Made by a program: the position numbers and the translations under genes. This document shows, piece after piece, positions 1 through 9,994 of a DNA stretch of 64,000 bases. The stretch spans positions 1-64,000 of the forward strand of contig JASJDI010000001.1 in assembly GCA_030065155.1 (NCBI GenBank). The letters are read 5' to 3'. This DNA comes from Xenococcaceae cyanobacterium MO_188.B29 (GTDB taxonomy: Bacteria; Cyanobacteriota; Cyanobacteriia; Cyanobacteriales; Xenococcaceae). The notes under the pieces are model-generated. The model made no database searches and was not told where the DNA came from. It saw nothing but the letters and a program-made list of their open reading frames with translations. Numbering within the stretch: the first letter of the stretch is position 1; every line of letters starts with the position of its first letter.

Positions 1-128
1 TGGTATCTTGCCAAAATGCTTTTCTATCGATTCTTTTAGGGACTCTTTCCTCATGGGAATAAATACATTATTGTCCCATTTTTTTCTCTATCCGTTTGAT
101 GCGATTACCCTGCTTAAAACTTAAGTGA

Positions 129-240
129 AGGCAGGAGGCAGGAGGCAGAAGGTTTTAAGTCTAATTTAAAACTATTACCCAAAAGTATACTTTGATAATC
201 GGATTTCGTATTACTCATTACTCATTACTCATTACTCGTG
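129..240. repeat. Dispersed intergenic repeat, copy A (heptamer runs at both ends)
   Basis: AGGCAGG-type heptamers, shared core AGAAGGTTTTA...AAAAGTATACTTTGATAATCGGATTTCGTAT, then TACTCAT heptamers. Confidence 0.75.
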
Positions 241-875
241 ACTTTTTGCCAGGCTAGTTTTGTCCTAGCGCGAACTACGATTTCTGTATCTGTGGCTATG
301 ATGCCAGAAAATCTAGCTGTAATATCTGGAACTAATTGAGATTGAGTTTTTGCTAAAGTCTTAGCTAAAGATTCTAATCCGACAACAGCAGCATAGCGAA
401 CAACCCATTCCCCATCTTCCGAAGTAAGTAATAAAGCTTGTAGGACTTCTTTTTGTGCTGGTAATAATTTTTCTGGGGCTAATTTTGACCAGCGAATAAT
501 GCCTAACCCTCTAGCAGCAGCACGACGAACACTTTGCGAAAAATCAGCAGTGGCAGCTTTGAGTAATAAATCTAGAGCAAGAGGATCGCCAACCCCAGCA
601 AATACTCTTAATGCCCAAGCTCTAGCACCATAGTTATAATCATCGAGATTGGCTAACAGATAGGGTACTACTGGCTCTCCGATCTCAATCAATCCATCTA
701 CGGCTGCCACGGCTGCCCCTGGATTGTTATAGCCTAAAACTTCTACTAAAGTTGGTATTGCCTCTACTGCCTTGACAGCAGCTAAATCTTCTACAGCTTC
801 TAATAATCCATCAGCAGAATCTGCTTTATTAACTGCTTCTATCAGTATTTCTGTATTTGTTAATATCTCTGTCAC
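225..875 (-). CDS. cpcF: Phycocyanobilin lyase subunit CpcF (HEAT repeats)
   Basis: HEAT-like repeats, YNNPGAA motif, directly downstream of cpcE; no NHCQGN motif of PecF. Confidence 0.9.
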   Translation of the reverse strand: MTEILTNTEILIEAVNKADSADGLLEAVEDLAAVKAVEAIPTLVEVLGYNNPGAAVAAVDGLIEIGEPVVPYLLANLDDYNYGARAWALRVFAGVGDPLALDLLLKAATADFSQSVRRAAARGLGIIRWSKLAPEKLLPAQKEVLQALLLTSEDGEWVVRYAAVVGLESLAKTLAKTQSQLVPDITARFSGIIATDTEIVVRARTKLAWQKVTSNE

Positions 876-983
876 GTCGCTAAATTTATCTTGACAATAA
901 AATTCAGAGGTTAAAATCAGTAACTCACAACTAACTACTAACTACCCGACCTAGGTTTTTAAAACTTATACTAGGATTCCATT

Positions 984-1811
984 TTATAACAGTGAATCCA
1001 TTAACTCCATTACTTTAATACTTTCCTGGGTTAACTCAAAAGCTTGATTCCCATTTTGATTAATCTCTTCTTCCAATAATCCTTTGAGAGCAATAAGTTT
1101 CATACTGTTTTCTGCTAAAGTTTCCGCGATCGCACTTCCTGCGGGTAAATAACCGATCGCTCCTAAGTCCATTAAAGCAGAACGACGTAATTGTAAATCA
1201 TCCCCAGCTAAGGCTTGGATTAATATTTCTCCATAAACTGAATCACTAGTTAACTGATACATTGCTCTAGCAGCAGCATATTTTACTTTTTCGACTGGAT
1301 GTCCAATAAAAGGTTTTATTAAGGGAATAGCTTCTGTAGCGCGAATAGTTCCCAAAGCTTCTATAATCGCTTCATAAGGCTGTACTAAATGAGGTTTTCC
1401 TGGAACAAACTGAGCTTTAGCTACCCCACCTTCTAACAATTGAACTAAAGCAGGAATTGCTCTGGAATCACTGAGCATTTCTAAGGCTTGTGCTGCTGCT
1501 TCTCGGACATAGAAATCAGGAAATTCTAAACAGCGAATCAAAGGTGGTACGGCTCGTTCGTCTTCTAATTTACCCAAGGCTCTAGCTGCATTGCGTCTGA
1601 GAGGATAACCACCATCAGGAGCGCGATCGCTCTCATCTTCTAATGCCATTAACAGTACGTCAATTGCTTCTGGCTCTTTAACTCGAAATCTCCCCAACCA
1701 CCAAGCAGCATAATAGCGCGCACCTAAATCTTCTTTTTGTCTGAGATTGGCGATCGCCTGTTCAACGGTTAGTTGTTCTGCTTCTCCAGTTTCTAAGTAA
1801 TTTTGTTCCAT
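984..1811 (-). CDS. cpcE: Phycocyanobilin lyase subunit CpcE
   Basis: ARYYAAWWLGRFRVKEPEAI...PLRRNAARALGKL typical of CpcE; lies between cpcA and cpcF. Confidence 0.93.
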   Translation of the reverse strand: MEQNYLETGEAEQLTVEQAIANLRQKEDLGARYYAAWWLGRFRVKEPEAIDVLLMALEDESDRAPDGGYPLRRNAARALGKLEDERAVPPLIRCLEFPDFYVREAAAQALEMLSDSRAIPALVQLLEGGVAKAQFVPGKPHLVQPYEAIIEALGTIRATEAIPLIKPFIGHPVEKVKYAAARAMYQLTSDSVYGEILIQALAGDDLQLRRSALMDLGAIGYLPAGSAIAETLAENSMKLIALKGLLEEEINQNGNQAFELTQESIKVMELMDSLL

Positions 1812-2041
1812 AACAATTACGAGCTAAAAATTAGTTTGAGACTGACAAGTGAAAACTAAGAACTAAAGACTAAAAACTCTTCCGTAAAATAACAATACCC
1901 AGAAAAGTAAACAAATACTAGCCTTTTGCCCGCATCCGCATACCTTTCTGGGTAGTGCTTTCAGCAACTAAAAATGTTGATTTTAATTTTGGTTAACTCC
2001 AAAGAATTAACTTCAACCGAGAAATTACGCTTTTTGTTTAA

Positions 2042-2530
2042 CTAGCTGAGAGCGTTAATAGCATAATCGATGTAAGAATTAGCTTCAACAGCAGGATCGC
2101 CAGTCAAACCATGGTTAGCTTTGATGTACTTAAGAGCTTCGATATACCAGCTAGGAGATAATTCGTAAGCACGGTTAATCTCATCTAAGCCAGCAACCAA
2201 GTATTCGTCCATAGGACCAGTACCACCAGAAACTAAGCAGTAAGTTACCATACGTAGATAGTAACCGATGTCACGAGAACACTTAGCTTTTCCTTCGGGG
2301 CTGGATGCATAGTTAGGACCAGGAGTGCTGGTAGTGTAAGGGAACTTACTATATACAGCATTAGCTGCACCGTTGATCAAGCTTTGAGAGTTAGAAGTTA
2401 AAGCTTTAGCAGCTTGTAAACTAGCACTAGCTTGACGGAAACGTCCAAAAGCAGTTTGAATTTCAGTGCTGCTGAGGAAACGACCTTGAGAATCTGCAGC
2501 AGATACAGCTTCGGTAAGAGGGGTTTTCAT
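2042..2530 (-). CDS. cpcA: C-phycocyanin alpha subunit
   Basis: [20 protein letters not shown]..., Cys84 region [19 protein letters not shown]-term [10 protein letters not shown]. Confidence 0.98.
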   Translation of the reverse strand: MKTPLTEAVSAADSQGRFLSSTEIQTAFGRFRQASASLQAAKALTSNSQSLINGAANAVYSKFPYTTSTPGPNYASSPEGKAKCSRDIGYYLRMVTYCLVSGGTGPMDEYLVAGLDEINRAYELSPSWYIEALKYIKANHGLTGDPAVEANSYIDYAINALS

Positions 2531-2618
2531 GATTTGGGTTTCTCCCTATTATTTTGCTAACTTTTCCTAAAAATGAAAATGGGTTAATTCAATGTCTGAG
2601 TTATTAATTGAATTCTAG

Positions 2619-3137
2619 TTATGCAACTGCACTAGCAGCGCGATCGAAGTATCCAGCGATTTCAGAGTAGAGAGAACTGCAATCACCAGGAGTGATACCA
2701 GCAGGATCTTTAACGATAGCAAGAGCAGCGTCTTTCATTTTTTGTACGCCAACGGCTACAGAAGCACCAGGAGTACCTAGAGCTAGATAAGTTTCCCGTA
2801 AACCATTGAGGCAACGATCTTCGAGAACGCTAGCATCACCAGTGAAAATAGAGTAAGTTACATAGCGCAAAATGATTTCCATATCGCGCAAGCAAGCAGC
2901 ATTACGACGGCTAGTGTAAGCATTTCCGCCAGGAGCAATCAACTGAGGCTGTTCGGCAAATAAAGCACGAGCAGCATTAGTTACGATTGCAGAAGAGTTG
3001 CTGGTAATGCGGTTTACAGAATCCATACGTTTGTTGCTATCGCTTACCATCGCACTTAAAGCATCTAGTTGCGCACCAGATAAAAATTCTCCACGAGCGT
3101 CGGCTTGAGATACAACCCTAGTAAATGCGTCGAACAT
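2619..3137 (-). CDS. cpcB: C-phycocyanin beta subunit
   Basis: [34 protein letters not shown] (Cys82), ITPGDCS (Cys153). Confidence 0.98.
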   Translation of the reverse strand: MFDAFTRVVSQADARGEFLSGAQLDALSAMVSDSNKRMDSVNRITSNSSAIVTNAARALFAEQPQLIAPGGNAYTSRRNAACLRDMEIILRYVTYSIFTGDASVLEDRCLNGLRETYLALGTPGASVAVGVQKMKDAALAIVKDPAGITPGDCSSLYSEIAGYFDRAASAVA

Positions 3138-3738
3138 TTAAATAATCTCCTACTTAATTTGGTTGAGTTTTAGTTGGACTTCAAAATGGAATCTTAACTT
3201 ATAAGATGTTCAGTTAGCTATTAGCTAAAATCCGTCCGAGGCAGACTTTGTTACCACAAAAACTGTAAATGTTTTTTTGCTTTTAGTGCTTAAATTTTTT
3301 AAGCTACCTAAGAAAACTTTACACTTCTATGGAAAATCTGAGCAAGATGTTCGGTTAATGGTTGCTTTTGGCTGTGCCTACGAGCATCTACCCCTCAGGT
3401 AACTTTTATACAACGACGTAGTGCCTTTATTTGTTACATCTTGTTAAAATTTTACGTTTTTGCTGAGTCTGCTTAATAAAACTATATACTAATTAGACTT
3501 AGCACTGCTAGAGCTACAGCTATGGTAATAGATCGAACCCCCTACTTAGATATTGAGTCAGTTAGCTTTCTTAGAAGTATTAACTGATTCTTAAGTTTTA
3601 GAGTTATTTTTATTTAGACTCTTTTTTAGAGACTAAAGGATTGTGTTTATAAAAATCTTCTTCTCTACTTTTTTCTTAAGAATTAGCAATAATCTGTAAT
3701 CTTTATCAACATATAGATGATCGATCGCTAGGATACAA

Positions 3739-4497
3739 TCATCTGGTAACAGCGAGTTTCCTTTCCAAATCGAAAAGAAACCCATGAATGTACTCTTCTG
3801 TCCATTCTGAGCCATACAAGCGGGTAAACATGCCCCTAGCAGGGTCTTTCTCTGCTCGGTAGTTGATATAACGTTTTTGAGCTTCTAAGATTGCTTTTTG
3901 CTGTTCTCGATCGCCGATCGATTCAGCTTGATTAACAAAATCTAAATAAGCCTGGAGATAATCTTTAAAAGCAGCAAATACCCTAGTCTGAACTATTTCT
4001 GTCTCTTGAGGACGAGTCCACAAGAAAGCAGGAGAAAAGAAAGGTTGTGCTTCTTCAGGAAAGTCTCCACCCCATTCTAAATGTTGTTGGTGAGCCTGAA
4101 AAATCGGTAAAATCGGCTCGGTATATTTTTGTTGATATTCTTGGTTGTCACGAAACAAAGGTTGCATATCCAGGGCGATTAAGTGACCTCCTGGAAGAGT
4201 CACTAAATCCGCGCCAAAAAACGGTAAATCGTAATTTGGCTGGGGAAAAATTACAAAATTAAGTACTTGAAGGGAATTACCCCCTTGAACATGAGCAGCC
4301 CTAATTTGCCTTAATTTAGGCGATTTAAAAGCATGGCTGGTAGTCAGTACTTTTTCTTGTCTTTTTCCTTTACCCATCATGCCTTCTTTGCGTTCAAACC
4401 CTAAGGGAATAGGATAAGGTTCTATGTCGATCCGCTCTTTAAGAGTGGAGATCGCATAATCTAAAAAAGGCTGATATAAAGTCATTTCAGTTAACAT
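3739..4497 (-). CDS. pebB: Phycoerythrobilin:ferredoxin oxidoreductase
   Basis: Ferredoxin-dependent bilin reductase family; directly downstream of pebA on the same strand; [27 protein letters not shown]. Confidence 0.9.
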   Translation of the reverse strand: MLTEMTLYQPFLDYAISTLKERIDIEPYPIPLGFERKEGMMGKGKRQEKVLTTSHAFKSPKLRQIRAAHVQGGNSLQVLNFVIFPQPNYDLPFFGADLVTLPGGHLIALDMQPLFRDNQEYQQKYTEPILPIFQAHQQHLEWGGDFPEEAQPFFSPAFLWTRPQETEIVQTRVFAAFKDYLQAYLDFVNQAESIGDREQQKAILEAQKRYINYRAEKDPARGMFTRLYGSEWTEEYIHGFLFDLERKLAVTR

Positions 4498-4572
4498 TAG
4501 TCAGTTAAAAACTCAAAATTATCAAACTTTGAATTTTTAATTCTTAATTTTGCCTTCAAGCTTAGCGACTAA

Positions 4573-5307
4573 CTATCTTCTAGTAGAGGCTACAGCTAAA
4601 GGAGATGCGTCCTCAAACAGAAATTCGTATAAGAATTTTTCTGCCCATTCTGCTCCAAAATAGCTACTAAATAAACCATGAGCCGGATCTCTCTCCGCAC
4701 TATACTGGTCGTAGTCTTTTTGCGCTTTGACTATCCTTTGAATATCCTCTCGATCGCTTAAAGGTTCTGCACGATCGAGCATCTGCCAATATAATTGAAC
4801 ATATTCTTGATAAGCAGGAAATAGCCTTTTAACTACTGTATCCGCATCGGTTTTAGCAAATAACAAATATTTAGAGAAATATTGATTAGCATCATAGAAT
4901 TTCATTTCTAGATTTTGAGCCAATTCATTGTATTTGTCTCTAATTGAACGCATTGGTTCAATATATTTTTCTTGGTAAGCGCGATCGCGAAATAAAGGTT
5001 GAAAATCGAGGACTACCAAAATTTTCTTTTTACCAAAGGAAAGAAAATCGATACCCAACAAGGGAATATCGTAATGATGAGCAGGATAAATAACGCTATT
5101 AAAAACTTGAGCAGTTTCTCCTGCATCGATATAGGTATAACGAATTTTTCTTAATTCAGGACATTGATAACACCAACTTTGAATGGTTGCTTGATTTTTT
5201 CCGCGATCGCTGATGTTGGATTCTAAACCTACTGGTATAGGACGACTCCTTAAATCAAAACGATGGAAAAGCTCTTCTTCTAAATAGGCTCTAAAAGGCT
5301 GAAACAT
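4573..5307 (-). CDS. pebA: 15,16-dihydrobiliverdin:ferredoxin oxidoreductase
   Basis: FDBR family; RDPAHGLFSSYFGAEWAEKFLYEFLFE; pairs with pebB. Confidence 0.9.
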   Translation of the reverse strand: MFQPFRAYLEEELFHRFDLRSRPIPVGLESNISDRGKNQATIQSWCYQCPELRKIRYTYIDAGETAQVFNSVIYPAHHYDIPLLGIDFLSFGKKKILVVLDFQPLFRDRAYQEKYIEPMRSIRDKYNELAQNLEMKFYDANQYFSKYLLFAKTDADTVVKRLFPAYQEYVQLYWQMLDRAEPLSDREDIQRIVKAQKDYDQYSAERDPAHGLFSSYFGAEWAEKFLYEFLFEDASPLAVASTRR

Positions 5308-5411
5308 ATAACTATAGCTGTAGATATTAAAGCTCTCCTGCGAGCATAAAAGATAGGAGTTAGCTCAGTCTCATTTCTTAGCAACAAAGCAACATTCTGT
5401 AATATTAGTTT

Positions 5412-6035
5412 TTAATTATTAGCTACTGATAATTGTTGAGGTTCAATGTTGTGATTTTTGACCATTTGCTCTAATCTTTTAGTAGAGACACAACGACGTT
5501 CAGAACAATAGGTCATTAAGTTAACCCCATTCATCATTTTCACGGTGCTAACGCGGACGCGAAAATCGTCAGTAATAAACCAGCAGCGTTCTTGTCCTTG
5601 ATTGTTTTCATAATCAGTATTGATGGTGAGGATTCCATCTTGACCAAACCAATAACGACTAACTACAGGAATACCTTCGACGTAGCCTTTATCACGAATT
5701 ATTTTACCGGTCAGACCCGTTTCATCATCAGGAATATCGATTAAGATAGCTTCATAATCAGGGTTGGGTTCGCTATCTTTGGTATTGGCAAGCCAATTAA
5801 AACTTGCCCCCCCTTTAGCTTTAACTGGCTCAATATTTCTGAGACCACAAACTTTTTGAACTCTGGGATCTTCTGGTTCTATAACTTTAACAATAAGATT
5901 AGATTCTCCTGATTCATCACCAACGGAATCAAAATGATGTACATTTCTTTGAGTCAACCAGATTCCTTCACTTTTACGGAAGAAATCCATCATAGTCATG
6001 GGTGGGTTGAGGCGCATAGTTAAGTTTTTCTCCAA
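5412..6035 (-). CDS. cpeS: S-type phycobiliprotein lyase (CpcS/CpeS family)
   Basis: MDFFRKSEGIWLTQRNVHHFD...FFxxSxGxWxSQR-type N-terminus and C-terminal TYCSERR motif of the CpcS/CpeS family; the CpeS versus CpcS choice is inferred from pebAB proximity. Confidence 0.8.
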   Translation of the reverse strand: MEKNLTMRLNPPMTMMDFFRKSEGIWLTQRNVHHFDSVGDESGESNLIVKVIEPEDPRVQKVCGLRNIEPVKAKGGASFNWLANTKDSEPNPDYEAILIDIPDDETGLTGKIIRDKGYVEGIPVVSRYWFGQDGILTINTDYENNQGQERCWFITDDFRVRVSTVKMMNGVNLMTYCSERRCVSTKRLEQMVKNHNIEPQQLSVANN

Positions 6036-6125
6036 CTAGTTTATTCTTAGCATCAGCAATATCATGTTTTTCTGTTGCTAGTCTAGTAGGAAAATATCAA
6101 TAAGACGTTCTTACTATTTCCAATC

Positions 6126-6536
6126 TCAATAATATCCTCTTCTGTATCTACGTTCGAGTTCTTCTAATCTTTTTTTTTCTCTCTCTAGATCGTCTATGCG
6201 ATCTTCAATGTCGTCTATGCGATCTCTGATCGATTCTACTCTTCCGCGATCGTATCGATAATATTCATAATTATTTTCTATTCTTCTCCTGTTGTCATAA
6301 CCCCTGTCTCTAATATTTTCTATTTCTCTTCTTTCGATTTCTCTATCTGCTTCTTGTCGGTATCTTGATTCGTTAGGTTTTCCTTTAGCCAATTGTATTT
6401 GTTGTTCTATAGGTTTAGTGAAAATCAATGTTTGATTCCCAGATAAAGTTGGTAGTTTGGCTAATTGTGTAGAAGAACACTTAGACAGATCGACAGATAA
6501 ACCTAATAAATTGGAGCAAATTATTTCTACTAGCAT
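6126..6536 (-). CDS. Hypothetical protein with charged coiled-coil C-terminus
   Basis: ORF; RIDDIEDRIDDLEREKKRLEELERRYRRGYY. Confidence 0.5.
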   Translation of the reverse strand: MLVEIICSNLLGLSVDLSKCSSTQLAKLPTLSGNQTLIFTKPIEQQIQLAKGKPNESRYRQEADREIERREIENIRDRGYDNRRRIENNYEYYRYDRGRVESIRDRIDDIEDRIDDLEREKKRLEELERRYRRGYY

Positions 6537-6715
6537 TGAAACTCATCTCCATCTTAATTAAATGAAATAAATATGAACCAAAATTTGTCTTGTTTTAGTT
6601 CTTCCTATAAAGATTTTATGGGAGAAAAATCCTTGGCTCGATCTGCTAAAAACAAAAGAAATAAAAGTAAGATTGCTTCAAGAGACAACGATATTTATTA
6701 AGCTCAAATCAGATA

Positions 6716-7411
6716 CTAAACAATATTAATATCCAATTCAGGAATAAAAGCTAAATCTGTAGATAACACAGCAAAGTTTTCACCTTTGAACGATAATTCT
6801 CCTGTGCCAGAATTATAGTCAAAGTCATCGAAATCATTTGTACCAATACCAAATCCTTCAGCCTCAACCTCAACGATATCTTCATCTAAGAAAAAGTCCT
6901 GAATTATATCAATCCCTGTATTTTGAATACTCTCAAAAGAAAAGACATCACGACCCAAACCACCAACAAGGGTGTCATCTCCTGCTTCTCCTACTAGAAT
7001 ATCATCGCCATCACCACCGACTAGAAGATCTCTACCATCACCGCCAAGAAGAGTATCATTATCCCACTCACCAAATAAGGTATCATCTCCTGTTCCTCCA
7101 TCTAGGAGGTCATTTCCAGAAGAACCATACAGAAGATCGTCATCGGCTTCACCAAGCAGAGTATCATTCCCTGAATCACCGAATAAATCATCGGCACCAT
7201 AGTAGCCAATCAGGAAATCATCACCTTCATTACCAATGACAAGATCATTATCTTCGCCACCAATGAGTGTATCATTCCCTCCAAAACCATAAACAGTGTC
7301 ATCACCTAGTCCGCCATCGATGAAATCATCACCTTCAAAACCATAAATGACATCATTTTCAAAACTCCAAGAAAAGTAATCATTGCTTATGGTGTCAACA
7401 ATTATATCCAT
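6716..7411 (-). CDS. RTX/hemolysin-type calcium-binding repeat protein (copy 1)
   Basis: Repeated GGxGxDxLxG nonapeptides. The ORF track starts at 7537, but ATG at 7411 (MDIIVDTISND) has an AAGGAG ribosome-binding site and fits the paralogue. Confidence 0.85.
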   Translation of the reverse strand: MDIIVDTISNDYFSWSFENDVIYGFEGDDFIDGGLGDDTVYGFGGNDTLIGGEDNDLVIGNEGDDFLIGYYGADDLFGDSGNDTLLGEADDDLLYGSSGNDLLDGGTGDDTLFGEWDNDTLLGGDGRDLLVGGDGDDILVGEAGDDTLVGGLGRDVFSFESIQNTGIDIIQDFFLDEDIVEVEAEGFGIGTNDFDDFDYNSGTGELSFKGENFAVLSTDLAFIPELDINIV

Positions 7412-7666
7412 GAAATGCTCCTTGATTTGACTTAAAATTAGGGGTTGTTTTGCAGATTTTTCTGTATGCTCACCTTTTTTAATCCATTGAACTATTTCGT
7501 TATTTTTTAGATCAAAATAGACACAAATAAATAACACAAAAATAATTTTTTATGTATATTTATTTAATTATTTTGAAATAATTCAATGACCAGAAATAGC
7601 TATTTATTTATAGCTATTATTAGTGATTTTAGGTAAGGTGTAATGTACAAAAAAGGAAAATCACTT

Positions 7667-7807
7667 ATGTTTAAATTAGACGCAGCTAATAGAGAAGTTG
7701 TTTCCGTATTCTCTGAAAATTTTTTTCCTATATATCTCCTTCTAGTTCCCTGGCTTGTTTCAATCAACTCAAAGTTGACGATTGACCCTTTTCAAGTTGC
7801 AAATTAA
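7667..7807 (+). CDS. Candidate small protein MFKLDAANREVVSVFSENFFP... (46 aa), copy 1
   Basis: AGGAAAA upstream of ATG; first ~20 residues are conserved in a second copy at 8746. Confidence 0.35.
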   Translation: MFKLDAANREVVSVFSENFFPIYLLLVPWLVSINSKLTIDPFQVAN

Positions 7808-7821
7808 GCCCCCATTAGATA

Positions 7822-8517
7822 CTAAACAATATTAATATTCAATTCAGGAATAAAGTTTAAATTTTCAGGTAACTCTGCAAAGTTCTCGCCATCGAAAGAC
7901 AATTCTCCTGTACCAAAATCATAGGAAAATCGAGCGAAATCATCTGTATTAATACCAAATCCTTCAGCAGAAACTTCAATAATATCTTCTGCTGGAACAA
8001 AGTCCTGAATTACATCGATTCCTGTGCCTAAAATCGTAGCAAACACAAAGGTATCATTTCCCAAACCACCAACAAGGGTATCATCTCCAGCTTCTCCCTC
8101 GAGGATATCATCACCATCATCACCTACTAAAAGATCTCTACCATCAGAGCCAAGAAGAGTATCGTTATCCCACTCACCAAATAAAGTATCGTCTCCTGTT
8201 CCTCCATTTAGGAGGTCATTTCCAGAAGAACCATACAGAAGATCGTCATCGGCTTCACCCAAAAGAGTATCATTCCCTGAATCGCCAAACAAATCATCGG
8301 CACCGTCGGAGCCAATCAGGGAATCATCACCTTCATTACCAATGACAATATCATTGCCAAAACTACCGTCAAGTGTATCATTACCTTCACCACCAAAAAT
8401 AATATCGCTACCTATAGAACCATCGACAAAATCATCACCTTCGAGAGCATCGATAACATCATCTTCTATACTTAAAGTAAAGGTATCATTGCCTGAAGTA
8501 CCAACAAAATTAGCCAT
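7822..8517 (-). CDS. RTX/hemolysin-type calcium-binding repeat protein (copy 2)
   Basis: GGxGxD nonapeptide repeats; paralogue of 6716-7411; GGAG upstream of ATG. Confidence 0.87.
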   Translation of the reverse strand: MANFVGTSGNDTFTLSIEDDVIDALEGDDFVDGSIGSDIIFGGEGNDTLDGSFGNDIVIGNEGDDSLIGSDGADDLFGDSGNDTLLGEADDDLLYGSSGNDLLNGGTGDDTLFGEWDNDTLLGSDGRDLLVGDDGDDILEGEAGDDTLVGGLGNDTFVFATILGTGIDVIQDFVPAEDIIEVSAEGFGINTDDFARFSYDFGTGELSFDGENFAELPENLNFIPELNINIV

Positions 8518-8745
8518 AAATTCTCCTCAATTAAACTTTAAGTTATAGGTTGACTTGTAAATTTTTATCTATTTATCTTATATCTATCTAGATCTAAAAA
8601 TTGAAATAAAGGATAAATTTTTGTTTGTTTGAGTTTACTTATAGTTATTATTTTGCAAACTTTAATAAGCAGAAATAGCTATAGATAAATAGCTTTGATT
8701 GGTGATTTTGGGTAAAGCGGGATATACAAACAGGAAAAACTACTT

Positions 8746-8847
8746 ATGTTGAAATTAGACGCAGCTAACAGAGAAGTTGTTTCCATACCCTCGGAAAATT
8801 TTTTCTTCGGCTTGCCCCAACCAATCAATTCAAAAGTTAACGAGTGA
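8746..8847 (+). CDS. Candidate small protein MLKLDAANREVVSIPSENFFFGLPQPINSKVNE (33 aa), copy 2
   Basis: AGGAAAA upstream of ATG; N-terminus matches the ORF at 7667. Confidence 0.35.
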   Translation: MLKLDAANREVVSIPSENFFFGLPQPINSKVNE

Positions 8848-8968
8848 TTACCGTCAGATCTCTTGCGGAATTTTTACTTGTGAAGCTCTCTGCAAAGGAA
8901 CGCGTAAGTTTTGATACACCACTATGGTGTAGGATTTTTTATGAAAGACTAGACTAATCAATAACCAT

Positions 8969-9799
8969 ATGCAAACACCACTAAACAGCGATCGCCCTTT
9001 AAATTCCTCAGATATTTTAGCTAAACTTCGGTTAGGAGAAAGTCTTCGGGGAATAAATTGTCCACAACAAGATTTGTACGCGATCGACCTTAGTGAAGCG
9101 GATTTGACAGGAGCAAACTTATCTCAAGTAACTTTAACAAATGCTAATCTTCGAGGAGTAAATTTAACAGAAGCTAATCTAGAAGGGGCAGATTTAAGAG
9201 GAGTCGATTTAACGACAGCCATTTTAACTAATGCTAATTTAACAGGAACGCATTTGTATCGAGCAGACTTAAGAGGGGCGAATTTAACCAACGCTAATTT
9301 AACAGATGCCAAACTAAAGGTAGCTCTTTTCGATCGAAAAACTATTTTTCCTGAAGGATTTGCCTATAAAAGTTCTGGTGCAGTTGGTCCTGGTGCTAAT
9401 CTAACAGGAGCTTATCTTAATACTGCTTATTTAAGAGGAGTCGATCTGAGTGATGCTAGGCTTATTGGTGCTTATCTGAGTGGGGCAGATTTAACCGAAG
9501 CAAATTTAACCAATGCTTCTTTGAGTGGGGCAAATTTACAAAAAGCTTTTTTAACAGGTGCTTGTTTAAGAGATGCTCATTTAGGTGGGGCAGAATTAAA
9601 AGGAGCGGATTTTCGGGCTGCGGATTTAACAGGAGCAGACTTAAGCTATGTCAACAGTATTGCTGGGGCAGATTTTAGTTTAGTACAAGGATTAAAAGAA
9701 AGCGATCGAGCTTATCTAGCTAGTTTTCCTGCCCAAGAATTAGGTACTTGGAATGCTTATACTCGTAAAAGTACTCAAGCTAGTTTGGAATTAAAGTAA
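8969..9799 (+). CDS. Pentapeptide repeat protein
   Basis: Extended A(D/N)LxX repeats. Confidence 0.92.
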   Translation: MQTPLNSDRPLNSSDILAKLRLGESLRGINCPQQDLYAIDLSEADLTGANLSQVTLTNANLRGVNLTEANLEGADLRGVDLTTAILTNANLTGTHLYRADLRGANLTNANLTDAKLKVALFDRKTIFPEGFAYKSSGAVGPGANLTGAYLNTAYLRGVDLSDARLIGAYLSGADLTEANLTNASLSGANLQKAFLTGACLRDAHLGGAELKGADFRAADLTGADLSYVNSIAGADFSLVQGLKESDRAYLASFPAQELGTWNAYTRKSTQASLELK

Positions 9800-9994
9800 T
9801 ATCAATTCTTGAAAGTAACAAGAGACTTCGTAGAAGGCTAGGGAAAAGGGAGCAATTAGCAATCTTCTCGCTCAATAAATTAGCTTATTCGAGAAGTATT
9901 GGGTCTGGTCAAAATAACAATAGAAATAAGTTTGACTCATTATGCCTGAAAAAAGCCAAATTAGCCTATAATCTAGTGTTTTAGGGGATTATAA

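Noticed and set aside
200-240. Tandem TACTCAT heptamers as a possible CRISPR remnant
   Set aside because: Units are 7 bp with no spacers; fits short tandem repeats of cyanobacteria
225-3137. Phycoerythrocyanin operon (pecBAEF)
   Set aside because: Alpha and beta sequences match phycocyanin, and the lyase lacks the PecF NHCQGN motif
3633-3815. 60-aa minus-strand ORF overlapping the end of pebB
   Set aside because: Out of frame with the clear pebB and with no recognisable motif
6838-8548. Long + strand ORFs (6838-7239, 6972-7202, 8024-8548) of low complexity
   Set aside because: They are antisense to the RTX repeats; Ser/Pro- and His-rich composition comes from reading GGxGxD codons backwards
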